The notes under the pieces were generated by a model. The model had not been told where the DNA came from and made no database searches. It worked only from the letters and a program-made list of their open reading frames with translations. From contig JAIOSR010000464.1 in the NCBI GenBank assembly GCA_021107495.1, positions 1 through 6,136 of the forward strand: a stretch of 6,136 nucleotides of DNA. The letters run 5' to 3'. This DNA is from Desulfobacterales bacterium. Lineage in GTDB: Bacteria > Desulfobacterota > DSM-4660 > Desulfatiglandales > Desulfatiglandaceae. Shown piece by piece: positions 1 through 6,136 of this stretch (the first letter of the stretch is position 1; the number at the start of each line of letters is the position of its first letter). Both the position numbers and the translations under genes were made by a program.

Positions 1-865
1 ATTAGTCCCCTATGATCCTCTCCAGATGTACCTCCTTGAAATAAAAGGGCACGAACTGCTGACCAGAGAAGAAGAAAAGGAGCTGGCCATAAGGGTCAGG
101 GAAAACCAAGATGAGAAGGCCGCCTTCAGGCTCATTACATCCAATCTCAGGCTGGTTGTAAAAATTGCCATGGATTTCCATCGGTACTGGACAAAAAATC
201 TGTTAGATTTGATTCAGGAAGGGAATGTGGGCCTTTTGCAGGCTGTCAAAAAATACGATCCTTATCGCGGCATAAAATTTTCTTATTACGCCTCATTCTG
301 GATCAAGGCCTACATGCTGAAATTCATCATGGACAACTGGAAACTGGTCAAAATCGGAACAACCCAGAGCCAGCGTAAACTCTTCTTTAACCTGGGTAAA
401 GAAAGAGACAAACTGATTGCTCAGGGCTTCGCCCCTGAACCTAAGCTTTTGGCTGAACGCCTTGATGTCAAGGAAGAGGAAGTTGTGGAAATGAGCCAGC
501 GCCTTGGCGGGTGGGAAATCTCCCTGAGTTCCCCCGTGTCCGATGATTCACGAGAATCATATGGCGCCTTCTTGCCCGATCCCAGAAAAGATGTTGACGA
601 ATATCTGTCTGAGGCTCAAACACGGAAACTCCTCATGGAAAAACTTCAAGAATTCAGAAAGACGCTTTCCGGAAAAGAGGCCGATATCTTTGACAGTCGG
701 ATTATGGCGGAGGAACCCTTGACTCTCCGGGAACTTGGGGATAAATACCACATCTCACGGGAGAGAGTCAGACAAATCCAGGAAAAAACAACAAAAAAGA
801 TCAAGAAATGGCTTGAGGAAAAAATCCCTGATTTTGAAGACCTCTATTCCGACATTAAGAAATAA
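1..865 (+). CDS. rpoH: RNA polymerase sigma-32 (RpoH-type) factor, 5' end missing
   Basis: This is an alternative sigma-70-family factor of the heat-shock (RpoH) type, which directs RNA polymerase to its promoters in the cytoplasm. The frame is open from base 2, and the codons before the first ATG (base 26) read YDPLQ, the usual lead-in to region 1.2, so the gene starts upstream and ATG 26 is internal. Of the 287 visible residues, region 1.2 is about 5-35, region 2 about 40-112 (DLIQEGN from 69, WIKA at 100-103), and the RpoH box QRKLFFNL is at 124-131, the feature that best separates RpoH from other sigma factors. Region 4.2, with the helix-turn-helix ending in RERVRQI, is about 240-268. The frame ends with TAA at 863-865. 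E. coli RpoH is 284 residues, so only a short N-terminal part should be missing. The TPR gene follows after 13 bases, suggesting co-transcription. Its own promoter and any RNA thermosensor would lie outside the window. Confidence 0.93.
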   Translation, partial: LVPYDPLQMYLLEIKGHELLTREEEKELAIRVRENQDEKAAFRLITSNLRLVVKIAMDFHRYWTKNLLDLIQEGNVGLLQAVKKYDPYRGIKFSYYASFWIKAYMLKFIMDNWKLVKIGTTQSQRKLFFNLGKERDKLIAQGFAPEPKLLAERLDVKEEEVVEMSQRLGGWEISLSSPVSDDSRESYGAFLPDPRKDVDEYLSEAQTRKLLMEKLQEFRKTLSGKEADIFDSRIMAEEPLTLRELGDKYHISRERVRQIQEKTTKKIKKWLEEKIPDFEDLYSDIKK

Positions 866-878
866 AGGCCGCAACACA

Positions 879-2684
879 ATGGAAACAAAACGCGAAACCT
901 GTAAGCATAAACCCGCAACCCGTAATAAATCAACAACAATCCGGTATTTGAAGCCGACGCATGTTCTTGTCTTGTTTCTTCTTATGGGATTCTTCCCGGC
1001 GTGCGCACGGCTTACACCCGAAATCGCACCGGTTGAGACTCCTGCACTATCTGCACAGCAAGAAATTTCCCCACATGAACAGGGCATTCAGGAAGCCTAT
1101 AAGAATTTCACATTGTCCTCCATTGCCATATCTCAGGGCCGCTATAAAAAAGCACAGGAATATCTTTCCGTTGCCATTGAAAAAGACCCGGGATCTATTT
1201 ACCTGTCCAGGAAAATGGCACTGCTTTTGAAAAAGCTGAGAGACTACCGGGCTGCACTGGGTTATGCGCTCAAATGCCTGGATTTTGATACTGAAGATTT
1301 AAATAGTCGTATGTTGCTGGCAGATCTTTACAGCCTTATGGGCAGCGATGACCTGGCCATTGAACAATACGACAAGGCCCTCGACCTTGACCCGGAAAAC
1401 CAGCGGATCAGGCTCTTGATTGCCACCATTCTGATTAAGAAGGGTCAATTCCCGAAGGCACTTCTCCACCTGGACAGACTGATCGATCAGAACCCCGATC
1501 TGGTCATTGCCCATTACTACATAGGGAGAATTTACTTAGAGCTTAAACGTCACAACAAGGCAGAAGATGCCTTTCTCGATGCACTTAGGCTCAATAAGCG
1601 CCTGGAACCGGCCCTGTTTGACCTGGCAACGCTTTATCAAATGATGGAAAGGTCCATAGACGCGATGGAGACTTATGAAAAGCTGTTAGGATTCTACCCT
1701 CATAATTTGGGGGCCAGGGAAAGGCTTTTGAGCCTCTATTTCAAGCTTGGTATGGAAAAAAAGGCTGAGCAACAAATAGAAAAGATCAAAGAGCTTTCCA
1801 AACCGGGAGAATCGATCAGGCAGGCATTGGGGCTCTTATATCTCAAGCAGGGAAGACTGAATGAATCCATTGAAGAATTGAACCTGACCGTTTCCGCCTT
1901 GCCGGACGATGATAAATCCAGGTACTATTTGGCCTCTGCCTATGAAGAAAAAGGGGACATTGATAATGCCCTGAAACACTTCAGGCTGATCATGCCGAAA
2001 TCAAAATATTATATCAATGCCCAGTTGCACATCGCATTCATTCTTGAAACCCGGAAACAATACGACGAATCCATCGCCGTTCTGGAAAAGGCCCTTGCCC
2101 TGAAAAAAGGGCAAGTCGAGCTTTACCTGATGTTGGGATCCCTTTATGAAACCAAAAAGGAATATGAAAAAGGCATAGAGGCTGTCAAGAAGGGCCTTGA
2201 ACAGGATGGGAAGAACATAGATCTTATTTTCCGATTAGGCGTTATCCTGGACAAGGACGGTAAAAGGGAATTGTGTATCGAACAAATGAGAAGGATACTG
2301 GATATCGACCCGGATCATGCGGACGCTTTGAACTACATAGGATATACATTTGCGGATCAGGGCATTAAACTGGATGAGGCCATGGATTTGATCCAAAAGG
2401 CATTAAAAATAAAACCTGAAAGCGGCTATATCATAGACAGCCTTGGGTGGGTCTACTTTCAGAAAGGGTTATACGATAAAGCTCTCCACTACCTTGAAAA
2501 GGCATCAAAAATGATCCCTGATCCCACAGTCCATGAACACCTGGGAGATGTCTACCTCAAGAAAGAAAAACACAAAAAGGCTCTTGACAATTACCAAAAG
2601 GCCCTTTCTATAAATCATCCCGAACAAGAAAAGATAAAAGAGAAGATCATTGAAATCAAAAAACTCCTGAAACAGAAGGAGTGA
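879..2684 (+). CDS. TPR-repeat outer-membrane lipoprotein (predicted)
   Basis: This 601-residue protein is nearly all tetratricopeptide repeats. I count about 15 tandem units of roughly 34 residues from about residue 74 to near the end, many ending in a DPE/DPD-like turn. TPR arrays are protein-binding scaffolds, so an assembly or adaptor role in the envelope is likely; the partner is unknown. The N-terminus has a basic stretch, then a hydrophobic run and Cys42 (FFPAC, a non-canonical lipobox) followed by Ala, so lipidation and outer-membrane sorting are predicted under the E. coli +2 rule. The chosen ATG has AAAGG ten bases upstream and sits 13 bases after the sigma factor stop. The frame also stays open further upstream inside that gene, but those extra residues are lysine/arginine-rich and overlap a conserved domain. 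A TTG at 948 would give a tidier 19-residue signal peptide but has no ribosome binding site. The C-terminal 25 residues are lysine-rich and helical. The family is recognised only as TPR lipoprotein; the specific function is not known. Confidence 0.85.
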   Translation: METKRETCKHKPATRNKSTTIRYLKPTHVLVLFLLMGFFPACARLTPEIAPVETPALSAQQEISPHEQGIQEAYKNFTLSSIAISQGRYKKAQEYLSVAIEKDPGSIYLSRKMALLLKKLRDYRAALGYALKCLDFDTEDLNSRMLLADLYSLMGSDDLAIEQYDKALDLDPENQRIRLLIATILIKKGQFPKALLHLDRLIDQNPDLVIAHYYIGRIYLELKRHNKAEDAFLDALRLNKRLEPALFDLATLYQMMERSIDAMETYEKLLGFYPHNLGARERLLSLYFKLGMEKKAEQQIEKIKELSKPGESIRQALGLLYLKQGRLNESIEELNLTVSALPDDDKSRYYLASAYEEKGDIDNALKHFRLIMPKSKYYINAQLHIAFILETRKQYDESIAVLEKALALKKGQVELYLMLGSLYETKKEYEKGIEAVKKGLEQDGKNIDLIFRLGVILDKDGKRELCIEQMRRILDIDPDHADALNYIGYTFADQGIKLDEAMDLIQKALKIKPESGYIIDSLGWVYFQKGLYDKALHYLEKASKMIPDPTVHEHLGDVYLKKEKHKKALDNYQKALSINHPEQEKIKEKIIEIKKLLKQKE

Positions 2685-2749
2685 TAAAATCTTGGCAGTT
2701 TGAAAAACCGAGGGATATTACAACGTCACCCTTGAAACGGGCTAACTGA
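2676..2749 (+). pseudogene. Possible remnant of a LolB-like gene tail, or 22-codon coupled leader ORF
   Basis: A strong AAGGAG sequence sits at 2676-2681, on the end of the TPR gene, with no proper gene at normal spacing behind it; a TTG ten bases on ends after three codons. A frame beginning with GTG at 2681 overlaps the TPR stop codon (GTGA) and runs 22 codons to TGA at 2747-2749. Its peptide contains EKPRD, then four residues, then PLKR. The neighbouring LolB-like protein ends with EKPRD, four residues, then PLR. The DNA matches over 17 of 21 positions (2699-2719 against 3497-3517), in the same codon register. The simplest reading is a decayed copy of the downstream gene of which only the tail survives. 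Alternatively it is a tiny leader ORF whose stop, nine bases before the TTG start of the next gene, feeds ribosomes to it. The match is short, so chance cannot be excluded. Confidence 0.35.
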
Positions 2750-2758
2750 TAACAAGAA

Positions 2759-3538
2759 TTGAATATTTTCAAACCAAATAGAATTCCAATATCGCTTCTG
2801 GTCCTTTTCCTCTTCCAGTCATGCGCCTCGATCCCTGTAAAACCGCCTCCTTCACCTTACGGCCGTCAGGAGATTGACCGCATTATTTCCGAATTCAGGG
2901 AACAGGAAACTCGAGTGGGTACCTTTTTTTCATCAGGCCGATTGACCGTAAAGGCCAAAAGTTCCGAATCCGGTTCAGACATACTGATCGTTGGCAGCAA
3001 AAATCCCTTAAAGTTGAAAATAGAGCTCACCCATGCCTGGGGCCGACCCCTCCTGCATATCATGATCCACGACTCAGAGCTTAAAATTCTCTCCTTTACC
3101 GAGAAAAAATATTATCATGGACACCTTGGAACTCCGGGTTCCTTGAAGTTCTTCCCCGCCCGCCTGGATCCTGATCAGGTGTGGGCCCTCTTAAGGGCCT
3201 ACCCGGTCCTGCGGAAATACAGCCGGGCTGTATCACTTAAGGGAAATCAATTCACGCTGCTGAACGTAAAAACGGAACCGGTCCAGGTCGTTGATTTGTA
3301 TTCGGAAAGTACCCTGCCCCGACTGGTATCATTTCCCGAACAAGGCATGAAAGTCTCGTTTTCGGACTTTGAAAATGACAGCGGGCTCAAATATGCACAA
3401 AAAATAAGGCTGGATGATTCGAAAACTGAAACAATTCTGGTGCTCAAGTTAAAGCAGCTGGTCTTCAACAAGACCCTTCCTGAATCAATTTTTAATCTGG
3501 AAAAACCCAGGGATTTTGAGATGCTCCCGCTCCGCTGA
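2759..3538 (+). CDS. LolB/DUF4292-like outer-membrane lipoprotein
   Basis: This 259-residue predicted lipoprotein has a short basic N-terminus, a hydrophobic stretch (about 9-19) and Cys22 within LFQSC, followed by Ala, so it should be lipidated and moved to the outer membrane. The mature part has the alternating strand pattern of the LolA/LolB-type half-barrel: GRLTVKAK near 60, a run of beta-strand segments through the middle, and a C-terminal LPESIF...LEKPRDF tail. LolB receives lipoproteins from the carrier LolA and inserts them in the outer membrane; DUF4292 proteins share the fold with less certain roles. At 259 residues it is longer than E. coli LolB (207). I assign the fold family with moderate confidence and do not assert LolB activity. 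The start is TTG because an in-frame TAA lies at 2750-2752 and no ATG or GTG precedes the signal peptide; no good Shine-Dalgarno is visible, so translation may be weak or coupled. It follows the TPR lipoprotein gene by 74 bases, probably in the same operon. Confidence 0.7.
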   Translation: MNIFKPNRIPISLLVLFLFQSCASIPVKPPPSPYGRQEIDRIISEFREQETRVGTFFSSGRLTVKAKSSESGSDILIVGSKNPLKLKIELTHAWGRPLLHIMIHDSELKILSFTEKKYYHGHLGTPGSLKFFPARLDPDQVWALLRAYPVLRKYSRAVSLKGNQFTLLNVKTEPVQVVDLYSESTLPRLVSFPEQGMKVSFSDFENDSGLKYAQKIRLDDSKTETILVLKLKQLVFNKTLPESIFNLEKPRDFEMLPLR

Positions 3539-3555
3539 GTCATAGTGCCCTCTCC

Positions 3556-3584
3556 TTGACAGGCAATTACGCTTCTCCTATACT
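3556..3584 (+). promoter_or_regulatory. Sigma-70-type promoter for the msbA-like operon
   Basis: A perfect -35 box TTGACA (3556-3561) is separated by exactly 17 bases from TATACT (3579-3584), which matches the -10 consensus at five of six positions. The predicted start point is about 3591. It lies 18 bases beyond the stop of the LolB-like gene and reads toward the ABC exporter. Both boxes and the spacing fit, so this is a strong housekeeping-type prediction, though not experimentally shown. It implies that the LPS genes can be expressed independently of the upstream sigma factor/lipoprotein genes. Confidence 0.75.
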
Positions 3585-3600
3585 CCGGAAATCAAATGAC

Positions 3601-3630
3601 AAATTGCAAAAGTGCCGGGTGTGTCAATTT
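3601..3630. repeat. Short inverted repeat in the leader
   Basis: AAATTG at 3601-3606 is mirrored by CAATTT at 3625-3630 around an 18-base, GC-richer centre containing GTGCCGGGTGTG. It begins about ten bases after the predicted transcription start. It could be an operator-like site, a weak RNA hairpin or the end of a small repeat element. The stem is only six AT-rich pairs, so its significance is uncertain. Confidence 0.3.
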
Positions 3631-3752
3631 CCAAAGCTGTTTTTTTTACCTGTGGGAAGGTGATTAAGGCAAATACTGTTGAATTAAGGATTTTTGTAAG
3701 ATTTAGGATTTTAAAAGGGTGAGGCACCGCCCCCTGCAAAACCGCATTACTT

Positions 3753-3758
3753 AAAGGA
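3753..3758 (+). promoter_or_regulatory. Ribosome binding site of the msbA-like gene
   Basis: AAAGGA lies four bases before the ATG at 3763. The spacing is slightly short but acceptable, and it supports this ATG as the start. The TATAAT that overlaps the start codon (3759-3764) has no partner -35 box and is not taken as a promoter. Confidence 0.6.
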
Positions 3759-3762
3759 TATA

Positions 3763-5595
3763 ATGCTGAATTTCATATTAGGAAAAGAAATTGCCTCTTA
3801 CGTGAGGCTCCATCGGGGAATGGTGGTCTGTGCACTGGTCCTGACAGGCATCTCGACTATTTTTATAGTGATACCGGCCTACCTTCTTCAACCATTCATA
3901 GATGAAGGCATGAAAAGCGGTTCTGATCCGGTTTCGTGGAAGATTCCCTGGATCGTCTTTGATTCCGGTTCATGGCTTTCCTGGCACCGCACCGAACGGG
4001 TAATTGTGGAGAATATCACTCCCAACAGCCTCCTTGTCATTCTCACCCTGGTAACCTTTGCATCTGTTGTCTGCAAATCGATTACGGTTTATCTGAGCGA
4101 ACTCTCTGCTGCGGCTTTTTCCAATCGCGCTGTTCGATCTTTGAGAATAGACATTTTCAGGAAATATATTTTCCTTTCCATGGGATTTCACCAGAAAAGG
4201 AAATCGGGAGCACTGTTAGCCAGGGCAACAGCAGATATCGCCGTAATGCAGAGCAGCATCGTAAACATCCTCATCGGACTTATCAAATATCCACTGACTG
4301 TCACGGTTTTCCTGATTTATCTTTTCTTCATGAACTATAAACTGACTTTGCTCGTTTTTTTAATTGTACCTCTTATCATTGGTTTAATCCGGTTGTTCGG
4401 CAATAAGGTCAAAAAACATTCCATCAGGGTCCAGGATGCCACTGCCGATGTTACTGCGGCCTACCAGGAAGGACTCCTTTGCCTCAAGGTTGTGCAGGGG
4501 TTCTTCAGAGGTGAGTATGAGGTAAAAAGATTTCGGGAACTGGCCGATTACCTGTACAAAAGAATAATGCGGTGGAACCGCTGGTATCTGGGTATGACTC
4601 CCATGCTGGACGCCTCGGTTTTTCTGGTTTTGCCGGCAGTCTTGCTTTTAGGAAAGCTCCACTTCGATCATACATTAGGTGAGCTCATGGCAATGATGTA
4701 TGCCTTTTCCCGCACTTACGGCCCGGTAAAAAAGCTGGCAAAGGTAAATAATAATCTCCGGTCACTCCAGGGCGCGACAAAGCGGATCTTTGCCATTATG
4801 AACACTGCCCCGGATATTCAGGACCGTCCTGACGCGAAGGTACTTCCCCGCCACAAAAAATCCATTAAATTTGACAGGGTGAATTTCGGTTATTCGGATG
4901 GGGACCCGATCATCAAGGATGTTTCATTTGAAGTGACGGCCGGTGAAATGGCGGCATTCGTGGGTTCAACAGGTGCGGGCAAGAGCACTCTTATGGACCT
5001 TGTTTCTCGCTTTTATGACGTCACCAGCGGAAACATTACCATTGACGGGATTGATATCCGGGGTGTAACACTCGAATCTCTTCGCAGCCAAATAGGTATG
5101 GTGAACCAGGACACTATCCTTTTTCACGACACAATTGCCAATAACATATATTACGGAGACCCGGAGAAAAGCACGGAAGAAATATTGGCTACTGCAAAAA
5201 TTGCCAATGCCCATGACTTTATCATGGCCCAACCTAAAGGCTATGAAACCGTGGTGGGAGATCAGGGGACCCTGCTGTCCGGCGGGCAAAGGCAGCGTTT
5301 ATCCATCGCCAGGGCGATTTTGATTGATCCGGCTATTTTGGTCCTGGATGAGGCGGCATCAGCTCTTGATGCCGAGAGCGAGCGGCTTGTTCAAAAATCT
5401 ATTGAAAGACTTAAGGGCACTCGCACGATTCTGGTTGTGGCCCACAGGCTGAGCACCATAATGAAAGCTAATCATATCTACGTTCTTGAGGGGGGAAGGA
5501 TCGTGGAATCCGGTGTTCTCGATGAATTGCTGGCAAAGAATGGCCGATTCCGGCAACTTTACGACATGCAATTCAGCAACGAAGACAATGATTAA
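3763..5595 (+). CDS. msbA: Lipid A export ABC transporter, MsbA type (fused TMD-NBD)
   Basis: A 610-residue half-transporter that should work as a homodimer in the inner membrane, flipping lipid A-core (or a related lipid) to the periplasmic face with ATP. The membrane domain (about 20-320) has hydrophobic helices near 20-42, 89-111, a closely packed pair at about 166-213 and 274-298, plus a less hydrophobic sixth. The nucleotide-binding domain has every catalytic motif: A-loop Tyr377, Walker A GSTGAGKS 401-408, Q-loop Gln449, signature LSGGQ 505-509, Walker B ending in Asp529 with catalytic Glu530, D-loop SALD 533-536 and switch His561. It therefore looks active. E. coli MsbA is 582 residues; the extra length is partly in the first external loop (about 47-88), which carries four tryptophans. 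It has its own promoter and ribosome binding site and is followed after 20 bases by an LPS kinase gene, which favours the lipid A role over a drug or peptide exporter, although sequence alone cannot separate these fully. Confidence 0.88.
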   Translation: MLNFILGKEIASYVRLHRGMVVCALVLTGISTIFIVIPAYLLQPFIDEGMKSGSDPVSWKIPWIVFDSGSWLSWHRTERVIVENITPNSLLVILTLVTFASVVCKSITVYLSELSAAAFSNRAVRSLRIDIFRKYIFLSMGFHQKRKSGALLARATADIAVMQSSIVNILIGLIKYPLTVTVFLIYLFFMNYKLTLLVFLIVPLIIGLIRLFGNKVKKHSIRVQDATADVTAAYQEGLLCLKVVQGFFRGEYEVKRFRELADYLYKRIMRWNRWYLGMTPMLDASVFLVLPAVLLLGKLHFDHTLGELMAMMYAFSRTYGPVKKLAKVNNNLRSLQGATKRIFAIMNTAPDIQDRPDAKVLPRHKKSIKFDRVNFGYSDGDPIIKDVSFEVTAGEMAAFVGSTGAGKSTLMDLVSRFYDVTSGNITIDGIDIRGVTLESLRSQIGMVNQDTILFHDTIANNIYYGDPEKSTEEILATAKIANAHDFIMAQPKGYETVVGDQGTLLSGGQRQRLSIARAILIDPAILVLDEAASALDAESERLVQKSIERLKGTRTILVVAHRLSTIMKANHIYVLEGGRIVESGVLDELLAKNGRFRQLYDMQFSNEDND

Positions 5596-5615
5596 ACCTT
5601 TGGCGACCTGAATAT

Positions 5616-6136
5616 ATGGGCACTTTCTGGCATATCTCCGAACAGTACAGAAATACATCAATGGCGGATGCCTTTTCGACCCTGGACCATGCGTTTTCTA
5701 TCCGGGGGAACCATTTAACGCACAGCCCCATCAGTCGCCTGATCAAAGTAAAAATTGAAGATCGTTTTTATTACGTTAAGCTTTATACCGGAGGAGGCAA
5801 ACGCCTGAGACGTTACGTGGGGCGCAGCCGGGTGCGTGGGGAATGGGAGAACCTGCTGTTCTTTATGAAGCTTGGTATTCCCACGGCAAAGCTGGTGGCA
5901 TACGGGCATGAACTGAGATGGGGGCTATTTAAACGGGGCGCATTGATTACTGAGGCATTGCCCGATACCACTGAGATGGCAGGCCTTGCCCGGGAAGATT
6001 CTCCACTTCTTAAAAACAGGGCCTGGATTAGACAGGTGGCTCGGCAGACAGCGGATTTTACAAGACGCCTTCATGATAAGGGCTTTATTCATAATGATCT
6101 GAAATGGAGAAACATCCTGGTGACCTGCGGGGAAAA
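5616..6136 (+). CDS. Kdo/WaaP-family LPS core kinase, 3' end missing
   Basis: The frame is open from 5592 to the end of the window and encodes at least 173 residues of a protein-kinase-like fold of the lipopolysaccharide kinase (Kdo/WaaP) family. These cytoplasmic or membrane-associated enzymes transfer phosphate from ATP to Kdo or heptose in the LPS inner core. Counting from ATG 5616, the visible parts are a beta-strand with the likely ATP-binding lysine in YYVKLY (Lys55), a probable helix-C glutamate in GEWEN (Glu76 or Glu78), a hinge-like LITEALP near 110-116, and the catalytic loop HNDLKWRNIL with Asp161 as the likely catalytic base and Asn166 as the metal ligand. The DFG-equivalent lies beyond the window. 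ATG 5661 is an alternative start, but would remove the FWHISEQ segment; neither start has a strong ribosome binding site. It lies 20 bases after the exporter stop with no terminator, so co-transcription is likely. Whether Kdo or heptose is the substrate cannot be told here. Confidence 0.82.
   Translation, partial: MGTFWHISEQYRNTSMADAFSTLDHAFSIRGNHLTHSPISRLIKVKIEDRFYYVKLYTGGGKRLRRYVGRSRVRGEWENLLFFMKLGIPTAKLVAYGHELRWGLFKRGALITEALPDTTEMAGLAREDSPLLKNRAWIRQVARQTADFTRRLHDKGFIHNDLKWRNILVTCGE

Larger units (their letters stand above)
3539..3762 (+). other. Intergenic region and long leader of the msbA-like gene
   Basis: These 224 bases hold no convincing ORF. From left to right they contain a sigma-70-type promoter, a short AAATTG/CAATTT inverted repeat, an eight-T run at 3640-3647, three ATTAAGG-like motifs, a tiny GGTG/CACC hairpin at 3718-3728 and the ribosome binding site. 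No hairpin directly abuts the T run, so I do not call a terminator for the upstream operon. If the promoter is used, transcription would begin near 3591, leaving about 170 untranslated bases, which is long for a housekeeping gene. No known riboswitch class is recognisable by eye. Confidence 0.6.

Noticed and set aside
735..878. Upstream extension of the TPR gene reading frame into the sigma factor gene
   Set aside because: It overlaps the conserved region 4.2 of the sigma factor, gives a lysine/arginine-rich shadow peptide, and would bury the signal sequence. ATG 879 has a plausible ribosome binding site.
3607..3624. Sigma-54-type promoter on the minus strand (GG ... GC elements in the GGCAC...TTGCA sequence)
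   Set aside because: The GG and GC are seven bases apart instead of the required ten, and no minus-strand gene lies downstream.
3601..3647. Rho-independent terminator for the LolB-like gene (inverted repeat followed by eight T)
   Set aside because: The stem is six AT-rich pairs with an 18-base loop, ends nine bases before the T run, and lies downstream of a promoter that must read through it.
3759..3764. TATAAT box overlapping the exporter start codon
   Set aside because: There is no -35 element at suitable spacing, and transcription from it would start inside the coding region.
4966..5289. Minus-strand reading frame of 107 codons inside the exporter gene
   Set aside because: It is antisense to the nucleotide-binding domain whose motifs are all intact; it has no ribosome binding site and no recognisable family.
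5715..5909. Minus-strand reading frame opposite the kinase gene
   Set aside because: The plus-strand frame shows clear kinase features over the same bases, so the antisense frame is a shadow.

Overview
The window looks like a chromosomal piece of a Gram-negative bacterium of moderate GC content. The best guess is a deltaproteobacterium (Desulfobacterota, Desulfobacterales-like). This rests on the gene set (an RpoH-type sigma factor, a TPR lipoprotein, a LolB-like lipoprotein, an MsbA-type ABC exporter and a Kdo/WaaP-type LPS kinase) and on the style of the proteins. It is an inference; there is no rRNA or other phylogenetic marker here. All supported genes are on the + strand, and I see no tRNA, rRNA, CRISPR array or transposase gene.

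Layout. Bases 1-865 hold the 3' part of a sigma-32 (rpoH-type) gene whose true start lies upstream of the window. After 13 bases comes a gene for a lipoprotein built almost entirely of about 15 TPR repeats (879-2684). A 74-base gap follows. It contains a Shine-Dalgarno-like sequence with no proper gene behind it and a 22-codon reading frame whose peptide resembles the C-terminus of the next gene. That next gene (2759-3538) encodes a LolB/DUF4292-like lipoprotein and appears to start at TTG. These three genes are probably one transcription unit, because no promoter or terminator is evident between them.

A 224-base intergenic region (3539-3762) separates the two halves. It opens with a near-consensus sigma-70 promoter (3556-3584), which would give a leader of about 170 nt before the next gene. 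The leader carries a small inverted repeat, a T run and spaced ATTAAGG-like repeats. Downstream are the MsbA-type lipid flippase (3763-5595) and, 20 bases later, a Kdo/WaaP-family kinase (5616 onward) that runs off the window.

How it fits together: the second half is LPS maturation (flipping the lipid A-core across the inner membrane, phosphorylating inner-core sugar). The first half puts two predicted outer-membrane lipoproteins behind a heat-shock-type sigma factor. The common theme is outer-membrane biogenesis. I see no clear evidence of a wholly new system. The most unusual local signals are the decayed LolB-like tail between the TPR and LolB-like genes and the long structured leader of the msbA-like gene.
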